Shown here: positions 1-6,129 of the stretch, in pieces
Numbering within the stretch: the first letter of the stretch is position 1
Layout: the number at the start of each line of letters is the position of its first letter
Source: Chloroflexota bacterium
GTDB taxonomy: Bacteria; Chloroflexota; Limnocylindria; Limnocylindrales; CSP1-4
Direction: 5' to 3'
Length of the DNA stretch: 6,398 bases
NCBI GenBank assembly: GCA_016200675.1
Contig: JACQEH010000184.1
Coordinates: forward strand, 1-6,398
The notes under the pieces: model-generated
Database searches by the model: none
What the model saw: only the letters and a program-made list of their open reading frames with translations
Told to the model about the DNA's origin: nothing
Made by a program: the position numbers and the translations under genes

Positions 1-162
1 GCCGCGCTCGCCCCACTCCGCCGCGGCCTCACGGCGGGCGACGTCGCAGGTGCGGTGGGCTGGCTGGCGTCGCCGGCCAGCGGCGCGGTCACCGGCCAGG
101 TCATCGAGGTCGACGCCGGATGGGGCGTCCTCGGCCTCTCCGGCAGCCCTGGGCCCCGCTGA
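1..162 (+). CDS. Short-chain dehydrogenase/reductase (SDR), C-terminal fragment
   Basis: Frame 1 is open from the window edge to the TGA at 160-162, giving the last 53 residues of a protein whose start lies upstream. The fragment contains GDVAGAVGWLASPASGAVTG followed by QVIEVDAGWG. This is the classic end of NAD(P)-dependent short-chain dehydrogenases: a helix-building 'DVA..V.WLAS' segment, then the 'TGQ...VDAGW' substrate-side strand seen in 3-oxoacyl-ACP reductases and related oxidoreductases. The catalytic Ser-Tyr-Lys and the Rossmann glycine motif would lie upstream, so the substrate cannot be deduced. A short extension (GVLGLSGSPGPR) follows the canonical end. The next gene starts 22 bases downstream on the same strand, so the two are probably cotranscribed. 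Family assignment is firm; specific function is not. Confidence 0.88.
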   Translation, partial: AALAPLRRGLTAGDVAGAVGWLASPASGAVTGQVIEVDAGWGVLGLSGSPGPR

Positions 163-184
163 CGCCACCGGGCGGCAGCCGGCG

Positions 185-1912
185 ATGACCAGCCCATCGC
201 CACACCGCGCCGCGCTTGCGGCGCTCCTGGCCTACGTCGGCGGAGCCCTGCTGCTGTGCGTCGCGGTCTGGGGCGCCCCGACCACCAGCTGGGTGGGCCG
301 CTGCTGCGATCCCGAGCAGTCGATCTGGTTCCTGGGCTGGACGCCGTATGCCCTCGGCCACGGCCTCGACCCGCTCTTCACGACCACGATCGGTGCGCCG
401 GCAGGGGTCAACCTGATGTGGAACGCCTTCGTGCCCGCGCTCGGCATCGCCGGCTGGCTCCCGGCGCAGCTGGGCGGTCCCATCTTCGCCTACAACACCC
501 TGGTCGTGGCGGGCAACGCGCTGAGCGGCTGGACCGCCTTCCTCGCCCTCCGGCGATACGCCGGCCGGGGCCTGGGACCGTTCGTCGGCGGCGCCGTGTA
601 TGCCTTCTCGCCCTACCTCGCCTCGCACGCCGAGCTGCACCTCAACCTCCTCCACGTCTGGGTCCCGCCCCTCTTCCTCCTTGTCCTCGATGAGCTCCTC
701 GTCCGCCGCCGGCAGCCGGCCTGGCGAATGGGGATCGCGCTTGGGCTCCTCAGCGTGGTGCAGCTCTTCATCTCGGAGGAGATCTTCGCCACGAGCGTCA
801 TCGCCGCGGGGATCCTGGTCGCGGTCATCGCGGTCAGCCATCGCCCAGAGATGCTCGCCGGACTGCGCCGCCTCGCGATCGCCCTGTCGACCGCGGCCGC
901 CACCTTCCTCGTCCTCGCCGGCGTGCCGCTGGCGGTCCAGTTCCTCGGGCCGCAGCGCCTCCAGGCACGGGTCCAGGACAGCGGCCTCTTCTCCACGGAC
1001 CTCCTCAACCTCTTCCTGCCGACGCCCTACCAGCTCATCGCCCCGGCCGCGGCCACTGACATCTCCAGCCGGTTCAGCGGGCTGTACCACGAGGCAACGG
1101 CCTATCTGGGCCTGCCGCTCCTCGTGCTCCTCGTCGTCGTCGCGATCGAGCGTTGGCATGACCGACCGGTTCGCGTGGCCACCATCACGGGGTTCATCCT
1201 GCTGGTGCTCTCCCTGGGCCCCCACTTGACGCTCGGTGCCGAGCCCACCTCGATCCCGCTGCCCTGGCTGCCCTTCACGTCGCTGCCGATCCTCGAGCAC
1301 GTGCTGCCCGGCCGGCTGACGCTGTTCGTGTGGCTGGCGGTCGCGGGCGTCGTGGCGATGACCGTCGAGGAGGCCCGATCCCGGGGACGGGCCGGCCTGC
1401 CGCGGCTCTTCGGCGTCGCCGTCGCCCTGGCGGTCATCCTGCCCACACCGCTCGGCCGCTCGTCGGTCGACATCCCTCCCTTCTTCACGCGCTGGCCGGC
1501 CCAGGCCATCCCCGCCGGCGACACCGTCCTGATCGCGCCACTCCCGGGCAACGGCACCGAGGCCTCGGCGATGCTGTGGGCGGCCGCAGCCGGCTACGGG
1601 ATCAAGATGGCGGACGCTTATGCCTTCATGCCGCTGGCGGACGGTCGGACGTCGGCCGGGCCGCCGTCGACCGCCCTTACCGACGCGATGCGCACGATCC
1701 AGCGCGACGGGGTATCCATCCTCGCCGCGGGCAACCTCCGGGCGCAGCTCGCGGCAGACCTCCGGGCCGGCGGGATCCGGCACGTCATCGTGGGACCCAT
1801 GCCCGCCCGGGACGCGATGGTGGCCTTCTTCACGAACCTCTTCGGACGGCCACCCGAGGACGTCGAAGGTGTGGCCATCTGGCGCGACGTCGGCGTCGCC
1901 GACGTCAAGTAG
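185..1912 (+). CDS. Polytopic membrane protein, GT-C glycosyltransferase-like
   Basis: This encodes a 575-residue integral membrane protein. Hydrophobic segments lie at about residues 9-30, 82-98, 105-122, 132-147, 155-172, 183-215, 230-254, 307-320, 333-348, 376-392 and 406-420, so about ten or eleven helices. The first helix is followed by an outside loop with CDPEQSIWFLGW (41-52); an acidic residue here (D42) is typical of GT-C glycosyltransferases that use polyprenyl-phosphate sugars. Conserved-looking spots include SEE (197-199), LFLPTP (276-281) and PGRLTLFVW (375-383). Residues 445-575 are a soluble alpha/beta-like tail (DTVLIAPLPGNG, then IRHVIVGPMP), presumably extracytoplasmic. I chose the ATG at 185 because it sits directly before the first helix. 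An in-frame GTG at 50 would add 45 low-complexity Arg/Ser/Pro residues and overlap the SDR gene. There is no clear ribosome binding site. Catalytic activity is inferred from topology only; it could be a non-enzymatic relative. Sugar and acceptor are unknown. Confidence 0.72.
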   Translation: MTSPSPHRAALAALLAYVGGALLLCVAVWGAPTTSWVGRCCDPEQSIWFLGWTPYALGHGLDPLFTTTIGAPAGVNLMWNAFVPALGIAGWLPAQLGGPIFAYNTLVVAGNALSGWTAFLALRRYAGRGLGPFVGGAVYAFSPYLASHAELHLNLLHVWVPPLFLLVLDELLVRRRQPAWRMGIALGLLSVVQLFISEEIFATSVIAAGILVAVIAVSHRPEMLAGLRRLAIALSTAAATFLVLAGVPLAVQFLGPQRLQARVQDSGLFSTDLLNLFLPTPYQLIAPAAATDISSRFSGLYHEATAYLGLPLLVLLVVVAIERWHDRPVRVATITGFILLVLSLGPHLTLGAEPTSIPLPWLPFTSLPILEHVLPGRLTLFVWLAVAGVVAMTVEEARSRGRAGLPRLFGVAVALAVILPTPLGRSSVDIPPFFTRWPAQAIPAGDTVLIAPLPGNGTEASAMLWAAAAGYGIKMADAYAFMPLADGRTSAGPPSTALTDAMRTIQRDGVSILAAGNLRAQLAADLRAGGIRHVIVGPMPARDAMVAFFTNLFGRPPEDVEGVAIWRDVGVADVK

Positions 1913-1941
1913 GCAGATGCCCTCCCGCGGCGCGAGCGTCG

Positions 1942-1956
1942 TAGGCTGTGCCCGTG
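1942..1956 (+). promoter_or_regulatory. Probable leaderless promoter -10 element (TAGGCT) and GTG start
   Basis: TAGGCT at 1942-1947 fits the TANNNT form of a -10 hexamer and ends six bases before the GTG at 1954-1956. With normal -10 to +1 spacing, transcription would begin at or next to that GTG, giving a message with no 5' leader. No Shine-Dalgarno sequence precedes either candidate GTG (1948 or 1954). I see no -35 hexamer, as is common for such promoters. A second TANNNT element at the same distance occurs before the gene ending at 5102, which strengthens this reading. Confidence 0.5.
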
Positions 1957-3690
1957 ACCACGGCGCCGCGGACCCTGGTGGACCTCTTCGACGGCGCGGT
2001 CACGCGCTTCCGGGATCGGCCGGCCCTCTCGGTACGGCGCGACGACGGATCGCTGCTCGCCTGGACGTACGGCGAGCTCGATCGGCGGACCCGCATTGCC
2101 GCCTGGCGCCTTCAGGCACTCGGGCTGCGGCCCGGCGACCGCCTCCTGACCTGGTCCCCTTCGACGCCGGAGCTGGCGGCCGCCTATTTCGGAGCCATGC
2201 GGGCCCACCTCGTCCTGGTCCCGCTCGACCTGCGGATGTCCATGGACGCGGTCGAGGGGATCGTCGCCGCGTCCGGTGCCGCCCACCTGATCCTGGGTAC
2301 CGGACGGGACGCCCCGGACCCGCGCGAGGCGCGCCTGGACGCGTTCCCGACGACCACCGTCGAGGCTCTCACGGCAGAACCGGATGACGACTTCCCCGCC
2401 GACTGGGAGGCCCAGGTCGCCACGTGGGCGCGGCCGGCCCCGGAGGAGATCTGTGAGCTGGTCTTCACGTCCGGCACCACCGGGACGCCCAAGGGGGTGA
2501 TGCTCGGCCACGACAACGTCGCCGCATCGATCGCCACGTTCCACGACATCGTGCCCCGGATGGAGCACCGGATCGTCTCGCTGCTGCCCCTCAGCCACCT
2601 CCTCGAGCAGTCGGTGGGGTTGTTCTACGCCCTCGACGTGGGGGCCGACATCCTGTACGTCCGGAGCCGCAACCCACGGGTCATCTTCGAGGCGCTCCGG
2701 GAGCATCGGGTGACCTCGCTGATCGTCGTCCCGCAGGTCCTGGACCTCTTCTGGAGCGCCATCGAGCGCGAGGTCGAGAATCGCGGCCGCGCCGCGGCGT
2801 TCGACCGCCTGCGGGCGCTGGCCCGCCGGCTCCCGGCATCGATCCGGCGGCGCATCTTCGGGAGCGTCCACGCCCAGCTCGGCGGCCACTTCCGGCTCTT
2901 CGTCTCGGCCGGGGCGTTCCTGCCGCCCGCCCTCCAGGTCGCCTGGGAGGACCTCGGCGTCACGGTCCTCCAGGGCTACGGCTCGACGGAGACCGGGACC
3001 GGGACGTGCACCACCCTCGACGACCACGTCCCGGGCACCGTCGGCCGGCCGCCGGCGGGAGTCCACCTCCGGATCGCGGACGATGGCGAGATCCAGTTCC
3101 GGGGCCCGACGCTCTTCCACGGCTACTGGCAGGACGCCGCGAAGACGGCCGAGACCTACACGCCCGACGGCTGGTACCGGACCGGTGACATCGGCCACCT
3201 CGACGACGGGGGCCGGCTCATCCTGTCAGGCCGGATGCGGGACATCATCGTCCTGCCCAACGGCTTCAACGTCTATCCCGAGGACATCGAGAACGCCCTG
3301 CGGGTCGCCGGGATCCGGGATTCGGTGGTCCTCGAGACGAGCCCGGGCCGGATCGAGGCGGTCCTCCTCGCCCCCGGAACGCACGGCTTACCCCAGGGCG
3401 GGGATCTCCCCGGGGGGCGGGCCGCGGGCATCACCGACGATGCCGCCGAGGTCCGGGCGCGCATCGATGCCGCGGTCCGGGCCGCCAACGGGACCCTCGG
3501 ACCGAACCAGCGGATCGCCGCCTGGCGGCTGTGGCCCGACCAGGACTTCCCGCGGACCCACACGCTGAAGGTCAAGCGCGACCGTATCCGCGCCTGGGCC
3601 ACGGTTGAGGTGCCGCTGCCGGTCCGGGCGGCCGCCGACGGACCGGGCGCGGGTCGGGGCGCGCGGGCGGGCGAGCGCCGATCTTCCTAG
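1954..3690 (+). CDS. AMP-forming acyl-CoA ligase (long-chain fatty acid-CoA ligase type)
   Basis: The 578-residue product belongs to the ANL adenylate-forming superfamily. It would activate a carboxylic acid, probably a fatty acid, to an acyl-AMP and then to acyl-CoA (or acyl-ACP). Visible motifs in order are the phosphate loop FTSGTTGTPKG (171-181), LPLSHLLEQ at about 211-219 as in long-chain ligases, YGSTETG (342-348), YRTGDIG (408-414), the hinge region SGRMRDIIVLPNG, and the C-terminal FPRTHTLKVKR with the expected catalytic lysine at K539. The family's usual length is about 500-650. Odd points are a Gly/Pro-rich stretch of about 20 residues in the C-terminal subdomain (from T476) and a basic, low-complexity tail after K541. 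I prefer the GTG at 1954 over the GTG at 1948 because of the TAGGCT element just upstream. The gene ends tail to tail with the next gene, sharing CTAG. An acyl-ACP synthetase is an alternative. Confidence 0.9.
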   Translation: MTTAPRTLVDLFDGAVTRFRDRPALSVRRDDGSLLAWTYGELDRRTRIAAWRLQALGLRPGDRLLTWSPSTPELAAAYFGAMRAHLVLVPLDLRMSMDAVEGIVAASGAAHLILGTGRDAPDPREARLDAFPTTTVEALTAEPDDDFPADWEAQVATWARPAPEEICELVFTSGTTGTPKGVMLGHDNVAASIATFHDIVPRMEHRIVSLLPLSHLLEQSVGLFYALDVGADILYVRSRNPRVIFEALREHRVTSLIVVPQVLDLFWSAIEREVENRGRAAAFDRLRALARRLPASIRRRIFGSVHAQLGGHFRLFVSAGAFLPPALQVAWEDLGVTVLQGYGSTETGTGTCTTLDDHVPGTVGRPPAGVHLRIADDGEIQFRGPTLFHGYWQDAAKTAETYTPDGWYRTGDIGHLDDGGRLILSGRMRDIIVLPNGFNVYPEDIENALRVAGIRDSVVLETSPGRIEAVLLAPGTHGLPQGGDLPGGRAAGITDDAAEVRARIDAAVRAANGTLGPNQRIAAWRLWPDQDFPRTHTLKVKRDRIRAWATVEVPLPVRAAADGPGAGRGARAGERRSS

Positions 3691-4262
3691 CCGGAGACCG
3701 GGACGGCAAAGCCGAGGGTCGCGAGGGCGGTCGCCACGGCGCCGGCCCGCGTGGCATCCGGCGAGCCGGCCGCCGACCAGGCGTAGAAGACGACCGTCGA
3801 GCCGACCACCCGGACCGTGAACTGCGTATCGGGCGTGAACTGGACCCGGCCGACGCCGCTGGCGAGGTAGACCGCCTGCTCGTTGGCCGCGGCCGTCGCG
3901 TCGGCCGTGCTCAGGAACTCGTAGATGACGATGCGCCCGTGGTCGGGATCGTTCGGGATGACGGCTCGGATGACCACCCGCGGAGCGGTTGTCAGGCGGG
4001 CCGATTCGGCGGGCCGGTACGGCGCCCGGATGTCCTCGACCTGGAGCCCGACCGCGGCCAGGGCCGCCGCGATGTCACCGCGCGTGGCCGCTGCCGCGGC
4101 GCCTGCGGGGGGCGTCGTGGCGCCCGCCGGTGGGAAGGTCGGAGCGCTCGGAGCGACGGCCGGCCCGGCCACGAAGGCCGCGCCGATGACGAGGAGCACG
4201 ACCACCACGATGGCGATCACGAGCGCCCGCCGGGTCGCCAAGGCGCGGGGCTCGGCGCTCAT
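3687..4262 (-). CDS. Single-pass membrane-anchored protein of unknown function
   Basis: I do not recognise this 191-residue protein. It has a short basic N-terminus (MSAEPRALATRRA), one strongly hydrophobic helix at about 13-36 and a Pro/Ala-rich linker at 37-60. A compact domain of about 130 residues with alternating beta-like strands and helices follows (for example RVVIRAVIP at 95-103, RIVIYEFLS at 110-118, VVGSTVVFYAW at 152-162). The order suggests an anchored extracytoplasmic domain. No cysteine follows the helix, so it is not a lipoprotein. The start is the ATG at 4262-4260, whose ATGA overlaps the TGA of the upstream HIT gene and suggests translational coupling. A GTG at 4274 in the same frame would add four residues and lengthen the overlap. 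The stop shares a CTAG with the convergent acyl-CoA ligase. The reading frame looks real from the coupling, the hydrophobic profile and the codon bias. Confidence 0.75.
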   Translation of the reverse strand: MSAEPRALATRRALVIAIVVVVLLVIGAAFVAGPAVAPSAPTFPPAGATTPPAGAAAAATRGDIAAALAAVGLQVEDIRAPYRPAESARLTTAPRVVIRAVIPNDPDHGRIVIYEFLSTADATAAANEQAVYLASGVGRVQFTPDTQFTVRVVGSTVVFYAWSAAGSPDATRAGAVATALATLGFAVPVSG

Positions 4263-4618
4263 CCGGGCGGCCACTCGAACGGCCGGCCGCCCATGAGGTG
4301 GAAGTGGAGGTGGTCGACCGTCTGGCCGCCCCAGCGCCCGATGTTCGTCACGACCCGATAGCCGTCGTCGGCGATGCCGAGGGAGCGGGCGATGCCGGCG
4401 GCCAAGGCGAAGATGCCCCCGAGCAGCGGACCGTCCGCCTCGGTCAGGTCGGCCGCCGAGCCGATGTGCCGCTTCGGCATCAGGAGGACGTGCGTCGGGG
4501 CACGGGGGGCGATGTCGCGGATCGCCAGGACGGCCTCGTCCTCGGCGACCGTCGTCGACGGGATCTCGCCGGCCACGATCCGGCAGAAGAGGCAGTCCGG
4601 GAGGCGATCGGGGCTCAT
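4259..4618 (-). CDS. HIT family protein (HinT-like nucleotide hydrolase/transferase)
   Basis: This is a complete 119-residue histidine-triad protein, the normal length for the HinT branch. The N-terminal CLFCRIVAGEIPS (9-21) is the family's opening signature, and MPKRHI (48-53) follows. The triad HLHFHLMGG occupies 103-111 after NIGRWGGQ (92-99). By family knowledge the middle histidine (H105) is the nucleophile that attacks nucleoside phosphoramidates or aminoacyl-adenylates. C9, C12 and H51, perhaps with H103, could bind a structural zinc, as in some bacterial members. The protein is cytoplasmic and presumably dimeric. The ATG at 4618 fits the usual start, and a weak AGGG lies seven bases upstream. 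It starts 22 bases after the four-helix membrane gene and ends in an ATGA overlap with the next gene, so it is probably part of an operon. HIT genes are often found near dnaJ-prmA in other bacteria. Confidence 0.95.
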   Translation of the reverse strand: MSPDRLPDCLFCRIVAGEIPSTTVAEDEAVLAIRDIAPRAPTHVLLMPKRHIGSAADLTEADGPLLGGIFALAAGIARSLGIADDGYRVVTNIGRWGGQTVDHLHFHLMGGRPFEWPPG

Positions 4619-4640
4619 GCGGCGGCCCTGGGTCGTGCGC

Positions 4641-5102
4641 TCACCAGAGCACCGGCTTGGTGCTCATGAGGAACCCGATCGTGCCGATCATCGCCGCCAT
4701 GGCGTACGAAACGTAGCGCTGCCGGCGCGCACGCGTGACCCACACCGCATCCCCGGCGGCCGGCCGGATGCCGAGGAGGGGCCGCAGGTTCGGGCGCTGG
4801 ATGAAGAAGGCGACGACCAGGTTCAGGGCGTAGATCGCGAGCGCGACGATCAGCCAGGGCTTGGCCAGCAGCGACGAGCCGAGGACCGCGATCAGGGCGG
4901 CACCGGTGGCGACGAGGCCGACGCCGACCGCCAGCGTCCCGCCCGACTGCATGCCGATGAGAAAGCGCACGACGCGACCCGACGACGACCCCGCGTCGCG
5001 CCGGGCCCGGAGCGTGAAGGGCAGGAGCAGCGAGGGCAGGAACAGCGAGATCGCCAGGGCGACATGCGTGACGAGGAGGACGGGAAGCAGGGCCGCGGGC
5101 AT
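4641..5102 (-). CDS. Four-helix membrane protein, DUF2269-like
   Basis: The product is a 153-residue integral membrane protein with four hydrophobic helices at about 7-29, 53-75, 82-101 and 131-148. A basic loop (RARRDAG, 32-38) follows helix 1, and another (RARRQRY, 124-130) precedes helix 4. The histidine in the first helix (VTHVALAIS), the late IQRPN after helix 3 and the closing GFLMSTKP resemble the uncharacterised DUF2269/CopD-like group of small membrane proteins. I base this on overall pattern, not a diagnostic motif, and the function is unknown. The ATG at 5102 is chosen because it directly precedes the first helix and follows a TACAAT element. The same frame is open up to 5267, but that part runs antisense to prmA and encodes Pro/Ser/Arg-rich sequence. 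It lies 25 bases after prmA and 22 before the HIT gene. Confidence 0.8.
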   Translation of the reverse strand: MPAALLPVLLVTHVALAISLFLPSLLLPFTLRARRDAGSSSGRVVRFLIGMQSGGTLAVGVGLVATGAALIAVLGSSLLAKPWLIVALAIYALNLVVAFFIQRPNLRPLLGIRPAAGDAVWVTRARRQRYVSYAMAAMIGTIGFLMSTKPVLW

Positions 5103-5115
5103 GGCCGGGATTGTA
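5100..5115 (-). promoter_or_regulatory. Probable leaderless promoter -10 element (TACAAT) and ATG start
   Basis: On the - strand TACAAT (5115-5110) is followed by seven bases, CCCGGCC, and then the ATG (5102-5100) of the four-helix membrane protein gene. TACAAT is one mismatch from the TATAAT consensus and is AT-rich against a very GC-rich background. At this spacing transcription would start at or beside the A of the ATG. No -35 hexamer or Shine-Dalgarno sequence is apparent. The element would let this gene, the HIT gene and the 191-residue protein be transcribed separately from dnaJ-prmA. Confidence 0.6.
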
Positions 5116-5127
5116 GGGGGCGGACCC

Positions 5128-6129
5128 TCAGGAGGGCCGCTGAAGGGTGAGCGCCACCCAGTCGCCCTCGGCCCGACGGTCGGCGGCGACGAGCCCGACG
5201 GACGCGAAGGCTGCGGCGACCTCGGCCTCGCGGTCGGCGAAGATCCCCGACGCCAGCAGCAGCCCACCCGGGCGGAGCTCGTCGTGAAGAGCCCCGGCCA
5301 GGGTGATCAGGACCGAAGCGATGAGGTTGGCAAGGACGACGTCGAAGGTGGGCTCGAGGCTCGGGAGCGACCCGGCGCGCGCCCGGATCACCCGCCCCAG
5401 CCGGTTCCGGCGCGCGTTGGCGCCGCTTGCCTGGACGGCGATCGGGTCGATGTCGACGCCGAGGACGGAGGCGGCGCCGAGGCGGGCGGCCGCGATGGCC
5501 AGGATCCCCGACCCACAGCCGACGTCGAGGACCCGTGCTTCCGCCAGGATCCCGTCGTCCGCGACGGCCTCCAGCGCGGCCAGGCAGAGGCGCGTCGTCG
5601 GGTGGAGGCCGGTCCCGAAGGCCATCCCCGGATCGAGCGCCAGGACGACGTCGTCGGGTCGGGCACGGTGGCGGCGCCAGGTCGGGCGGATGACGAGCCG
5701 CCGGCCGATCCGCATGACCGGGAAGTACGCCTTCCAGGCCTCGGCCCAGTCGGCTTCGACCACGAGCCGCGTCCGAAGCTCCCCGATGTCCCGGAGGCCG
5801 AATGCCTGGAGGTGCCCGAGCGCCGTCTCGACATCGGCGATCGTCGTCCGCGTGGCCGCGGCGTCGACCGCGGGCAGGTACGCCCGCACGATCGCCGGCC
5901 GGGCTGCGTCGACCCGGGCTCCGAGTCCCTCGTCAACGAGCTCGAATGCCGGCTCGACGCTGGAGCCACCCGTGGCGAAGCGGCCGAGGATCTCGCTCAC
6001 GGCCTCGACGGCCTCGATGTCGGCTTCGACGGCCAGCTCGAGCCAGGCCGCCCCTGGCTTCGCCGGAACTGCCTCGGGTGTCTGGCCACGAGGCGCGCGG
6101 CCGCCGGAATCGCTACCCGAGCGCGTCAC
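5128..6129 (-). CDS. prmA: Ribosomal protein L11 methyltransferase PrmA
   Basis: This 333-residue protein is a class I S-adenosylmethionine-dependent methyltransferase that methylates lysines and the N-terminus of ribosomal protein L11. The N-terminal substrate-recognition domain (about 28-125) starts at WLELAVEAD. The PrmA signature DPGMAFGTGLHPTT lies at 166-179. SAM-binding motif I, VLDVGCGSGILAIAA, runs from 200 to 214, the acidic VLGVDIDP from 222 to 229, and ANLIA, equivalent to the family's NILA, from 267 to 271. The C-terminus ends GDWVALTLQ. The length is slightly above the usual 290-320 because of about 27 extra N-terminal residues. I chose the GTG at 6129 because no other ATG, GTG or TTG lies between it and the conserved domain. 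Translation from farther upstream would give Arg/Ser-rich sequence antisense-like in quality. The start overlaps the dnaJ end by 17 bases, which supports cotranscription and coupling. Confidence 0.95.
   Translation of the reverse strand: MTRSGSDSGGRAPRGQTPEAVPAKPGAAWLELAVEADIEAVEAVSEILGRFATGGSSVEPAFELVDEGLGARVDAARPAIVRAYLPAVDAAATRTTIADVETALGHLQAFGLRDIGELRTRLVVEADWAEAWKAYFPVMRIGRRLVIRPTWRRHRARPDDVVLALDPGMAFGTGLHPTTRLCLAALEAVADDGILAEARVLDVGCGSGILAIAAARLGAASVLGVDIDPIAVQASGANARRNRLGRVIRARAGSLPSLEPTFDVVLANLIASVLITLAGALHDELRPGGLLLASGIFADREAEVAAAFASVGLVAADRRAEGDWVALTLQRPS

Noticed and set aside
50..184. N-terminal extension of the GT-C-like protein from a GTG at 50.
   Set aside because: It would overlap nearly the whole SDR end and add an Arg/Ser/Pro-rich segment with no hydrophobic or signal character. 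The ATG at 185 immediately precedes the first helix.
101..1783. Long antisense open frame (560 codons, - strand) across the GT-C-like membrane gene.
   Set aside because: Its product is Arg/Gly/Asp/Glu-rich without any domain, as expected from GC-rich third positions of the real gene opposite. The + strand frame has a coherent membrane topology.
2992..3006. Short repeat GACCGGGACCGGGAC inside the acyl-CoA ligase.
   Set aside because: It encodes ordinary residues (TGTGT) just after the YGSTE motif, and such Thr/Gly codons repeat by chance in GC-rich coding DNA.
1618..3198. Long antisense open frame (526 codons, - strand) across the acyl-CoA ligase.
   Set aside because: It is low-complexity, charged sequence with no motifs, and it lies opposite a gene with all the ANL core motifs.
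3704..3714. CGGC-AAA-GCCG hairpin just past the convergent stops.
   Set aside because: A four-pair stem with no T-tract lies within the coding end of the 191-residue protein; too weak to call a terminator.
5125..5136. CCCTC-AG-GAGGG inverted repeat at the end of prmA as a possible terminator.
   Set aside because: The loop is only two bases, the stem is five pairs and no T-run follows on either strand; it is better explained as chance in GC-rich DNA.
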